A DNA stretch of 64,000 bases from Actinomycetes bacterium (GTDB lineage: Bacteria > Actinomycetota > Acidimicrobiia > Acidimicrobiales > Acidimicrobilacustridaceae): the NCBI GenBank assembly GCA_029782025.1, contig JAKOVR010000099.1, positions 1-64,000 of the forward strand, read 5' to 3'. The translations under genes were made by a program, and so were the position numbers. Under the pieces are notes generated by a model that was given only the letters and a program-made list of their open reading frames with translations, was not told the origin of the DNA and did not search any database. This document shows positions 17,804 through 26,399 of the stretch, piece by piece; position 1 is the stretch's first letter; each line of letters begins with the position of its first letter.

Positions 17804-18904
17804 ATGTCCACTGCTCCCCGTCCAGAGGCTCGAGCCCGTCCCCACCGGGGTCCCCGGGGCTGGACCCGGGTGGCCGTCGCCCTGGTGGCCGTCGCCCTGG
17901 TGGGCGAGCTGTGGGTGCGGGCCGTGGCCGACTACCTCCCGCCCCGCAACTCGGCCGGCGCCGGCGAGGTGGCCGTGAAGCACGACGCGCTGGCGGCCTT
18001 CGGCGCCGACACGGGCAGCCGCCGGGTGGTCTTCATCGGCGACTCGATGGTCGACGCCGCCGCCGATCCGGCCGTCTTCGTCGCCGGCGCGCCGCTCCAG
18101 GGGAGGGTGTACAACGCCGCGCTCATGGGGGCGCGGCTCAACACCCAGGCCCACTGGCTCAACGACGTGGTCCTCCCGCTGGCCCGGCCCGACCTGGTCA
18201 TCCACGGCATGAGCCCGACCCTGGTCAGCACCTTCGGCATGGACCCCCAGGGGCTCACCGTCTACGACTCGATCCTCAACACCAACATCGCCGCGGTGCG
18301 CGATCCGTTCTGGAGCCGTCTCGACGAGACGGTCAGCGACCGCGTCGCGCTGGTGGAGCGGCGCAACTCCCTGCGCTACCCCTCCACGTTGCTCAACGCC
18401 ACCTGGAGCAAGCTCACCAACGGCAAGCCCTTCCTCGCCGCGGTGCGGCCGCCCGGCTTCTGGGAGAAGAACCTGGCCGCCGACGGCCACATCCGCGCCT
18501 TCGCCTCCGGCTCGGCCGCCGGCGGCGTCCCCGAGGGCCTCCTGCCGTCGCTCGTCCAGCTCGTGCAGAGCCCGGCCGACCTCACCCAGCTCGAGACGGT
18601 CCTCGACGTGTACCGCCGCCGGTCCGTCCCCGCCGTCGTCGTCCTGCAGCCCGCCGCCCTCAGCAGCATGCGCAAGAGCGGGGTCGACGTCGACGCGTGG
18701 CGCCGGCTGGCCGGCCAGCTGCGGCAGCGGATCGAGCAGGCCGGCTTGGCCGTGATCGACATGACCGACGTCGGCTACCCGGACACCTTGTTCTTCGACA
18801 CGTTCCACCTCAACGCCGAGGGCAGCGCCCGGTACAGCACCGATCTGGCCCAGCGGGTGGCGCGCCTGTGTGCCGAACGGGCCGAATTGCGGTGCGCGTC
18901 GTGA
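17804..18904 (+). CDS. SGNH/AlgX-J-like membrane-anchored acyltransferase or esterase
   Basis: 366 residues with one N-terminal membrane segment (about residues 22-40) and an extracytoplasmic domain. FIGDSM with Ser81 is the block I nucleophile motif, and DTFH with Asp332 and His335 is the block V catalytic pair, as in SGNH hydrolases. It follows the MBOAT gene by 28 bases. In known O-acetylation systems an MBOAT passes the acyl group to such an SGNH protein, which places it on the acceptor. The acceptor here is not known. Confidence 0.8.
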   Translation: MSTAPRPEARARPHRGPRGWTRVAVALVAVALVGELWVRAVADYLPPRNSAGAGEVAVKHDALAAFGADTGSRRVVFIGDSMVDAAADPAVFVAGAPLQGRVYNAALMGARLNTQAHWLNDVVLPLARPDLVIHGMSPTLVSTFGMDPQGLTVYDSILNTNIAAVRDPFWSRLDETVSDRVALVERRNSLRYPSTLLNATWSKLTNGKPFLAAVRPPGFWEKNLAADGHIRAFASGSAAGGVPEGLLPSLVQLVQSPADLTQLETVLDVYRRRSVPAVVVLQPAALSSMRKSGVDVDAWRRLAGQLRQRIEQAGLAVIDMTDVGYPDTLFFDTFHLNAEGSARYSTDLAQRVARLCAERAELRCAS

Positions 18905-21330
18905 CCGCGCTCGTCACCCTCACCAGCCGCGGGCTCACCCTCGAGCCCGAGCACCCCGACCGGGGGATCGAGCCGCGGGCGCTGGCCGGCCTCCTCGAGA
19001 CCGGGACCCCCGTCCCGGCCGGCGCGACCCCGCTGGCCGTCGACCCGGCGGCCGTGTCCCCCGCCGACGGAGCGGTGGTGGTCAACACCCCCCGGGCCTT
19101 CCTCGTCACGACCGACGGGTTCTGCTGCGCCACCCCGGCCGGCACCGTCGTCCTCGACGTGGCCGACCTCACGCTGCTCTGGGCCTGCCGGTCGCCCACC
19201 CCGCCCGGCGCGGCCGTGGCCGCCGCCGCCACCGCGCTCGACGGCACCGCGACCCCGGCGCCCTCGGCGGACCGGCTCGACGCCCTGCTCGCCGCCGGCC
19301 TCGTGCTCGCGGTCGGCACCGACGCCGCCAGCGACCGGCGCCACGAAGGCAGCACCCAGCGCACCGTCAACCGTGACTTCGACCGCCGAAAGCGCCTGGT
19401 CGACGCCGCCACCGCCCGGCGGGCCGCCGCCCCGGCCGACGGTCGGGTGCCCGTGATCCCCGTCTACGACCCGGTCACGCCGCCCAACCTCGCCCTCGGC
19501 CTCATCCTCGGCGTCGCCCGCACCTACGACGGCGGCCGGCTCAACGAGCGCTACCGCTTCGAGACCGACTGGGTGGTGCGCGAGCGCGGCCTCGCCCGGC
19601 GGGTGCGCCACGAGGGACCGGCGGTCCTGCTCTTCAGCAACTACGTCTGGTCCCACGAGCAGAACCTCCACGTCTCCGCCGCGGTGAAGGCGGCCGAGCC
19701 CGACTGCGTCTGCATCCACGGCGGCCCCGACACGCCGAAGTACGAGGGCGACGTCGCCGAGTACTTCCGTGTCCATCCCCACGTCGACGTCGCCGTGCGC
19801 AACGAGGGCGAGCACGCGGTGGCCGAGATCCTCGACCGCCTCGACGGCCGCCTGGCCGGGCGGAACGGCGACCTGTCGGTGCTGGCCGACATCCCCGGGA
19901 TCGTCTACCGCGACGGCGACACCATCGTCCGCACCCCGGACCGTCCCCGCATCGCCGAGCTCGACCACCTGCCATCGCCCTATCTCGACGGCACCTTCGA
20001 CGACTTTCGCGACCTCGACCTCGAGTTCATGATCGTGGAGACCAACCGGGGCTGCCCCTACGGCTGCACCTTCTGCGACTGGGGCTCGGCCACCATGAGC
20101 CGCATCCGCCAGTTCGACCTGGCCCGGGTGTTCGCCGAGCTCGAGTGGGGGGCGCGCCACCGCGTGGACTCGATCTGGTTGGCCGACGCCAACTTCGGCA
20201 TCCTCGCCCGCGACGTCGAGATCGCGGCCAAGGTGGTGGAGCTCAAGGAGCGCTACGGCTACCCCAAGTCGTTCGTGGCCTGCTGGGCCAAGAACACCAC
20301 CAAGCACATCGAGCAGATCATCCGGCTCTTCACCGCCGCCGACATGCCCTTCGCCTGCACCCTGGCCCTGCAGTCGCGCGATCCGGGCGTGCTCGAGGCC
20401 GTGCACCGCAAGAACATCAAGACCGAGGCCTACGACCGGTTGGCCATCGCCCTGCGGGAGGCCGGGGCCACCGTGGCCAGCGACATCATGCTCGGTCTCC
20501 CCGGCTCGTCCCTCACCACCTTCGCCGACGACCTGCAGGCCTGCATCGACCGCGAGATCTTCGTCACCGTCTACCTCACCGCCCTCCTCGTCAACAGCCC
20601 GATGAACGACCCCCACTACCGGCACGAGCACCGGATCGGGAGCGAACGCCACGAGGTCGCCCCCGGTCAGTTCCGCCAGATCGTGGTGTCGGCCGCCACC
20701 TTCACCCGCGACGACCACGCCACGATGCTGCGGTGGCGGCGCATGTACCGGGTGTTCGAGAACGCATCGCTGCTGCGCTTCGTGGCCCGGTGGGTACGCC
20801 ACCGCACCGGCATGCGGGAGATCGACCTGTACACCGGGATCGAGGCCGCCGTCCGGGCCGCGCCGGAGCGGTTCCCGGTCACGGCCTGGATCCTCGGCAC
20901 CATGACCGAGCTCACCGAGCCGGGCGACTGGGCCTGGTTCTACGACGAGATCCGCCGCTACCTCCTCGAGGACGTGGTCCACGAGGTGGCGCGGCGCGAC
21001 GACGCCCTCCGGTCGGAGCTCGACACGGTGCTGGCGGTGCAGGCGGCGTTCGCCCCCCGCTGGGGCCAGGCCTTCCCGCTGACCCTGGCGCTCCCCCACG
21101 ACTTCGCCCGCTGGTACCTCGACGTGCGCGATGCCGTCGAGCAGGGCCACGACTGGCGCCGCACCGTCCCCGTCCTGGCCACGTACGGTCCAGGGGTGCT
21201 CGAGATCGACGACACCTTCGACGCCAATGCCAACCTCCTCGGCAGCGACGTGCTGCTCGACTACTTCACCGCGGCCGAGTTCGATTCCCCGATGAAGCGG
21301 GGCCGGGTCGGGGTGACGATCCCCGCGTGA
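18901..21330 (+). CDS. B12-binding radical SAM protein (rSAM-1)
   Basis: 809 residues from GTG 18901, GTGA overlap with the SGNH gene. Order: N-terminal β-rich/winged-helix-like region (1-150), cobalamin-binding Rossmann domain (about 180-310, with NLALGLILG, LLFSNYVWS, CIHGGPDTPKYE and VDVAVRNEGE), the radical SAM cluster motif CPYGCTFC at Cys385/389/392, then LADANFGI, AKNTTKH and NSPMND, and a C-terminal helical domain with RWVRHRTGMREIDLY. Such enzymes use SAM and cobalamin to methylate or rearrange unactivated carbon. It carries MSRIRQFD after the cluster and a shortened N-terminus, so it is intermediate between the two paralogue groups. Substrate unknown. Confidence 0.88.
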   Translation: MTALVTLTSRGLTLEPEHPDRGIEPRALAGLLETGTPVPAGATPLAVDPAAVSPADGAVVVNTPRAFLVTTDGFCCATPAGTVVLDVADLTLLWACRSPTPPGAAVAAAATALDGTATPAPSADRLDALLAAGLVLAVGTDAASDRRHEGSTQRTVNRDFDRRKRLVDAATARRAAAPADGRVPVIPVYDPVTPPNLALGLILGVARTYDGGRLNERYRFETDWVVRERGLARRVRHEGPAVLLFSNYVWSHEQNLHVSAAVKAAEPDCVCIHGGPDTPKYEGDVAEYFRVHPHVDVAVRNEGEHAVAEILDRLDGRLAGRNGDLSVLADIPGIVYRDGDTIVRTPDRPRIAELDHLPSPYLDGTFDDFRDLDLEFMIVETNRGCPYGCTFCDWGSATMSRIRQFDLARVFAELEWGARHRVDSIWLADANFGILARDVEIAAKVVELKERYGYPKSFVACWAKNTTKHIEQIIRLFTAADMPFACTLALQSRDPGVLEAVHRKNIKTEAYDRLAIALREAGATVASDIMLGLPGSSLTTFADDLQACIDREIFVTVYLTALLVNSPMNDPHYRHEHRIGSERHEVAPGQFRQIVVSAATFTRDDHATMLRWRRMYRVFENASLLRFVARWVRHRTGMREIDLYTGIEAAVRAAPERFPVTAWILGTMTELTEPGDWAWFYDEIRRYLLEDVVHEVARRDDALRSELDTVLAVQAAFAPRWGQAFPLTLALPHDFARWYLDVRDAVEQGHDWRRTVPVLATYGPGVLEIDDTFDANANLLGSDVLLDYFTAAEFDSPMKRGRVGVTIPA

Positions 21331-21334
21331 CGCG

Positions 21335-23833
21335 ATGACCCGCTTCCTCCTCCTCACCGACGCCGGCGCCTTCGTCCCCGGCGGCCCCGATCCCCGGCCG
21401 GTCCCCGCGGCCGAGCTGCCGGCGCTGCTCGCCGCGCACGGCACCCCACCCGTGGCGCCGTCCGCGCCGTCGGCCATCGCCCCCACCCTGCACTACGCCC
21501 CGGCCCGTCCCGCCGCCTCCTGGGGGCCCGACGACGAGGTCGCCGCACTCCTCCCCCGGGTGGGTGAGGTCCGGAGCGGCGGCGTCGCGCTCTTCGACCA
21601 CCGGGGCGAGGAGACCGGGGTCATCGACGCCGACGAGGTGCACGCGCTCCTGGCCCTCGCCGACCCCGTCCCGGCCGCCGAGGCCGCCGGTCGCGTCGCC
21701 ACCGCCCTCGGCGCCCGCCCGGACCGGGCCGAGGCGATCCTCGCCCGACTCCACGCCCTCGGGCTCGTGGGCCGGACCGAACCGGCGCCGGGCCCGGCCA
21801 CCGATCCCACGGCCGGCGTCGCCGACGCCGAGATCCTGCGGCGGGTCAAAACCTGGATGGCCGGCATCAACGAACGCCTCCGCCAGCCCGATCCCGACGG
21901 CACCACGGCCGTGATCCCCGTCAGCGACGAGGCGGTGCCGTTCAACCTCGCCCTCGGCCTGCTGCTGGCCCACGGTGCCGCCTACGACGGCGGCCGCCTC
22001 ACCGCCACCTACCACTTCCTCCCGGCGTGGCTGGCGCCGCTGTCGATGCTGGAGCGACGGCTGCGCCGGCGCGGACCGGCCGTGCTGCTGTTCTCGAACT
22101 ACGTCTGGTCGATCGAGGCCAACCTCGAGAAGGCTCGCCGCCTGAAGGAGGTCAGCCCCGACAGCATCATGATCCACGGCGGGCCGAGCACCCCGAAGTA
22201 CGAACACGACGCCGAGGCCTTCTTCGCCGCCCACCCCGGCGTCGACATCGCCGTCCGGGGCGAGGGCGAGCAGACGCTGGTCGAGATCCTCGACGCCCTC
22301 GGCGGCCGCTTGGCCGGGCGGGGCGGCGACCTGTCGGCCCTGGCCGCCGTCCCCGGCCTCACCTACCGCACGCCGGACGGGGTGGTCCGCACCGCCGACC
22401 GCGAGCGCATGGCCGAGCTCGACCAGGTGCCGTCGCCCTACCGGGCCGGCCTCTTCGACGGGCTCCCGGTGCACGACGCCGCCTTCCTGACCGTGGAGAC
22501 CAACCGCGGGTGCCCCTACGGGTGCACCTTCTGCGACTGGGGGTCGGCCACCAACTCCCGCATCCGCAAGTTCGACCTCCAGCGGGTGGTCGACGAGATC
22601 GAGTGGGGCGCCCGCCACGGGCTCCGCAACCTGTTCATCTGCGACGCCAACTTCGGCATCTTCGCCCGCGACGTCGAGATCGCCGAAGCCATCGTCGCCT
22701 GCAAGGAGCGCTACGGGGTGCCGACCAACGTCGGCGCCTGCTTCGCCAAGAACACCACCAAGTACGTGGCCCAGATCTACTCGCTGTTCTGGCACGCCGG
22801 GATCGCCTTCGACCCCATCGTGGCGCTGCAGTCGATGGACGACGAGGTGCTGGCCGCCGTCGACCGCTCCAACATCAAGGTGCAGGCCTACGACGACCTG
22901 GCCGACCACCTCCGCGCCCTGGGCGCCACGGTGGGGACCGAGCTGATGATGGGGCTGCCGGGGTCGTCCCCCGCCTCCTTCGCCGACGACCTCCAGGGCT
23001 GCATCGACCGGGAGCTGTTCGCCACCATCTACGACACGATGATGCTCCCCAACAGCCCGATGAACGCGCCCGAGTACCGCGACCGGTGGGCGATCGAGAT
23101 CCAGGAGGAGCGCGTCGGGGGCACCGGGCCCGAGAGCACCCGCACCCGCATCGCCGTGGCCACGGCCACCTACACCCGCGACGACCGGCAGCGGATGGCG
23201 CGCTGGCGTCGCCTCTTCCGGGTGCTCGAGGACACCGGCCTGCTGCGCCACGTCACCCGCTGGGTGCGACAGGAGACCGGCACCCGGGAGATCGACATCT
23301 GCATCCGGGCCGGCGAGGCCGTGGCCGCCGACCCGGACCGCTTCCCCCACCTCGCCTTCGTCGTCGAGGACATGGCCCGGGTCGTCGAGCCCCTGAGCTG
23401 GCGCCACTACCTCGACGACGTGGAGCGCCTCCTGGTGGAGGAGCTCGGCCTCCCGCCCGATCCGGCCATGGCCACCGTGCTGCAGGTCCAGGCCGCCCTC
23501 CTGCCCGGTCCCCGCCGCGTGGTCCCGCTGCGGGTGCCGCTGGCCCACGACTACGCCGCCTGGTGGGCGGCCCGGGACGCCGCGTTGCGGGCCCGGCTCG
23601 ACTGGGTCCGCGAGGTGCCGCGCCTCGCCACCTTCCCGCCGGCCGAGTTCGAGGTCAGCGGCACCGACGGCGCCAACCGGGACATGTGCGGCGCCGGGCT
23701 GTTCACCAGCTTCACCAAGTTCGCCGAGTTCGACTCGCCGGTGATGCGGGGCGCCCGGACCGTCGGGTACCTGAGCGGCGGTGGCGCCGTCGCCACGGAA
23801 GAGGGCCGGGGAACGGCCGCCGGAACGGGCTAG
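21335..23833 (+). CDS. B12-binding radical SAM protein (rSAM-2)
   Basis: 832 residues from ATG 21335, four bases after rSAM-1. Same architecture: N-terminal domain, B12 Rossmann domain (FNLALGLLLAHG, LLFSNYVWS, MIHGGPSTPKYE, VRGEGEQTLVE), CPYGCTFC at Cys393/397/400, CDWGSATNSRIRKFD, CDANFGIFARD, FAKNTTKY, VALQSMDDE, NSPMNAPEYR, and a C-terminal helical domain ending EFDSPVMRGAR. It belongs to the NSRIRKFD subgroup with rSAM-3, -4, -7 and -8. The expected chemistry is cobalamin-dependent radical methylation or C-C bond formation; which one cannot be told. Confidence 0.88.
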   Translation: MTRFLLLTDAGAFVPGGPDPRPVPAAELPALLAAHGTPPVAPSAPSAIAPTLHYAPARPAASWGPDDEVAALLPRVGEVRSGGVALFDHRGEETGVIDADEVHALLALADPVPAAEAAGRVATALGARPDRAEAILARLHALGLVGRTEPAPGPATDPTAGVADAEILRRVKTWMAGINERLRQPDPDGTTAVIPVSDEAVPFNLALGLLLAHGAAYDGGRLTATYHFLPAWLAPLSMLERRLRRRGPAVLLFSNYVWSIEANLEKARRLKEVSPDSIMIHGGPSTPKYEHDAEAFFAAHPGVDIAVRGEGEQTLVEILDALGGRLAGRGGDLSALAAVPGLTYRTPDGVVRTADRERMAELDQVPSPYRAGLFDGLPVHDAAFLTVETNRGCPYGCTFCDWGSATNSRIRKFDLQRVVDEIEWGARHGLRNLFICDANFGIFARDVEIAEAIVACKERYGVPTNVGACFAKNTTKYVAQIYSLFWHAGIAFDPIVALQSMDDEVLAAVDRSNIKVQAYDDLADHLRALGATVGTELMMGLPGSSPASFADDLQGCIDRELFATIYDTMMLPNSPMNAPEYRDRWAIEIQEERVGGTGPESTRTRIAVATATYTRDDRQRMARWRRLFRVLEDTGLLRHVTRWVRQETGTREIDICIRAGEAVAADPDRFPHLAFVVEDMARVVEPLSWRHYLDDVERLLVEELGLPPDPAMATVLQVQAALLPGPRRVVPLRVPLAHDYAAWWAARDAALRARLDWVREVPRLATFPPAEFEVSGTDGANRDMCGAGLFTSFTKFAEFDSPVMRGARTVGYLSGGGAVATEEGRGTAAGTG

Positions 23834-23846
23834 CATCGGGGGAGCC

Positions 23847-26396
23847 ATGTCCCCGCAACCGCAGTTGATCCTGCTCTCCTCGCGTGGCGCCGAGCTCCCG
23901 TGGAACGTGGATCTCGTCGCCCTCGGACTCGCCGAGCTCCAGGCCCTGGAGGACGCCGCGGCGGGTCGCGGCCGCGGGCCGGCCGACCTCGACCCCCGGG
24001 TGGCCGGCCTGGTGACCGACCTGGCGGCGGCCGGGCCCCTCGTCCTGGCGCCTCCCGCCCCGGCCGGGCTGGTCGAGCGCACCGCCCCGCCCCGCACCCC
24101 CTCGCCCCCCGACGCCGGCGCCCCGCTGGTGGCGTACCTGCCCCGCACCGCCGCCGTCACCGTCTCCGGCTTCGCCCTGTACGACGCCCTGGGCGCCACC
24201 GCCATCGAGCTGAGCGCCCTCGAGCTCCTGGCCTTCCTCGACTTCCGCTCGCCGTCGACCCCCGATGTGGCCTTCGAGACCCACCGCTCCCAGGCCGGCG
24301 CCCTCGCCCTCGACGCCGACCGGCACGCCGACCTCGTGGCCCGGCTCACCGCCGCCGCCCTGCTCGAACCGGCCGACACCAGCGGCGGTGCCGCCCACAC
24401 CGGCGGGCGCCACGCCACGGTCCGGGAGCAGGGCTTCGCCGCCCGCAAGACCCTCCTGGCCGCCGGCAACGAGCTCATCCGGGCCCCCGCCGACCGGGGG
24501 CGCGTCTCGGTGTTCCCGATGTACGAGGAGCCCATCCCCCTCAACCTCGGGCTCGGGATGCTCTTCGCCTACGGCGCCGCCTACGACAACGGACGGCTGC
24601 TCGAGACCTACGAGTTCGTGCCGGCGTGGATGTCGTCGGTCAAGGCCCTGCGGCGCCGGCTCGAGCGCGAGGGCCCGGCCGTCTTCCTCTTCTCCAACTA
24701 CATCTGGTCGGCCGAGCAGAACCTGGTCAAGGCCAACCTCCTCAAGGAGGTCAGCCCCGAGAGCATCATGATCCACGGCGGCCCGAGCACCCCCAAGTAC
24801 GAGCGCGACGCCGAGGCCTTCTTCGCCGCCAACCCCGGGGTCGACATCGCCGTCCGGGGGGAGGGCGAGCAGACCTTCGTGGAGATCCTCGACGCCCTCG
24901 GCGGCAAGCTCGAGGGGCGCAACGGCGACCTCTCGGTGCTGGCCGACGTCCCCGGCCTCACCTACCGCACCCGGTCCGGCGTGGCCCGCACCCCGGACCG
25001 CCCCCGCCTGGCCGACCTCGACATCCTCCCGTCGCCGTACCTGCTCGGCTACTACGACGACGTCGCCCGAGCCGGGATCGACTTCCAGCCGGTGGAGACC
25101 AACCGCGGCTGCCCCTACGGCTGCACGTTCTGCGACTGGGGGTCGGCCACCAACTCCCGCATCCGCAAGTTCGACCTCCAACGCGTCTTCGACGAGATCG
25201 AGTGGGGGGCGAAGAACCGGGCCGAGACCCTCTTCATCGTCGATGCCAACTTCGGCATCTTCGCCCGCGACGTGGAGATCACCGAGAAGATCGTCGAGTG
25301 CTACCAGACCTACGGCTACCCCCGGTCGCTGTCGAACTGCTTCGCCAAGAACACCACGAAGTACACGTCGCAGATCTGTTCGCTCCTGTGGAACGCCGGC
25401 GTGTCGTTCCAGCCCGTCATCGCCCTCCAGAGCATGGACGAGCAGGTGCTGGGCGCCATCGCCCGTTCCAACATCAAGACCGAGGCCTACGACGCCCTGG
25501 CCGACCACCTCCGCGACCTCGGCGCGACCGTGTTCACCGAGCTCATGATGGGGCTGCCCGGCTCGTCGCTCGAGACCTTCAGCGCCGACCTGCAGGGCTG
25601 CATCGACCGCGAGATCTACGCCACGGTCTACGACACCTTCGTCCTCCCCAACAGCCCCATGAACGCCCCCGAGTACCGGGAGGAGCACCAGCTCGAGATC
25701 GAGGAGGTGCCGGTGCGCCCCGGGGTCACCCGGCCCTTCGTCGTGGCCAGCGCCACCTTCACCCGCGACGACCGCGACGCCATGCAGCGGCTCCGCCACC
25801 TCTTCCGGGTGTTCGAGGACGTGGGCCTCCTGCGCCACGTCGCCCGCTGGGTCCGCAACGCCACCGGCATCCGGGAGATCGACTTCTACCAGGCCCTCGG
25901 GCAGTACGCCGTCGACCACCCCGACCGCATGCCGCTCGTCCACTGGACGATGCACCACATGCAGTTCGTGATCCCGCCGTTGAGCTGGCAGCTCTTCCTC
26001 GACGAGGTCGTCGGCTACCTCGTCGACGTGATGGGCCTCCCGGTGTCGTCGGGCATGCAGACCGCGGTCCAGGTCCAGCACCTGCTCATCCCGGACGTGC
26101 GCCGGGCCTTCCCCGTGCGGGTCGACCTGCCCCACGACTACGGGGCCTGGTACCTCGAGATCCGGGCCGCGTACCGCCGCCGCGAGCCCTGGTGGGAGGT
26201 CGTCCCCAAGCTCGAGACGTTCGGGCCCGCCCCCTTCGAGGTGGTCGGGAGCGAGGCGACCAACGCCTCGCTGTACGGCACCGATCTCCTCACCGACTTC
26301 GCCAAGTTCTTCGAGCTCGAATCCCCGATCATGCGCGGCGCCCGCACGATCGAGCACCGCCTGGACGCCTCGCCGCTCACCTACTCGGCCTCCTGA
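23847..26396 (+). CDS. B12-binding radical SAM protein (rSAM-3)
   Basis: 849 residues from ATG 23847, with GGGGGAG at 23838-23844 as ribosome binding site; a longer frame upstream overlaps rSAM-2 and is rejected. Domains: residues 1-75 start with the RGAE motif, 97-175 look like a PqqD/winged-helix fold (beta strands, then ELSALELLAFLDF helix and a closing LTAAALLEP helix), 228-350 bind cobalamin, Cys422/426/429 hold the SAM cluster, and the rest forms the barrel and a C-terminal helical domain. The tail ELESPIMRGAR is shared with paralogues. The coupled position in the operon implies a common substrate with rSAM-2 and rSAM-4. Confidence 0.88.
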   Translation: MSPQPQLILLSSRGAELPWNVDLVALGLAELQALEDAAAGRGRGPADLDPRVAGLVTDLAAAGPLVLAPPAPAGLVERTAPPRTPSPPDAGAPLVAYLPRTAAVTVSGFALYDALGATAIELSALELLAFLDFRSPSTPDVAFETHRSQAGALALDADRHADLVARLTAAALLEPADTSGGAAHTGGRHATVREQGFAARKTLLAAGNELIRAPADRGRVSVFPMYEEPIPLNLGLGMLFAYGAAYDNGRLLETYEFVPAWMSSVKALRRRLEREGPAVFLFSNYIWSAEQNLVKANLLKEVSPESIMIHGGPSTPKYERDAEAFFAANPGVDIAVRGEGEQTFVEILDALGGKLEGRNGDLSVLADVPGLTYRTRSGVARTPDRPRLADLDILPSPYLLGYYDDVARAGIDFQPVETNRGCPYGCTFCDWGSATNSRIRKFDLQRVFDEIEWGAKNRAETLFIVDANFGIFARDVEITEKIVECYQTYGYPRSLSNCFAKNTTKYTSQICSLLWNAGVSFQPVIALQSMDEQVLGAIARSNIKTEAYDALADHLRDLGATVFTELMMGLPGSSLETFSADLQGCIDREIYATVYDTFVLPNSPMNAPEYREEHQLEIEEVPVRPGVTRPFVVASATFTRDDRDAMQRLRHLFRVFEDVGLLRHVARWVRNATGIREIDFYQALGQYAVDHPDRMPLVHWTMHHMQFVIPPLSWQLFLDEVVGYLVDVMGLPVSSGMQTAVQVQHLLIPDVRRAFPVRVDLPHDYGAWYLEIRAAYRRREPWWEVVPKLETFGPAPFEVVGSEATNASLYGTDLLTDFAKFFELESPIMRGARTIEHRLDASPLTYSAS

Positions 26397-26399
26397 CCG

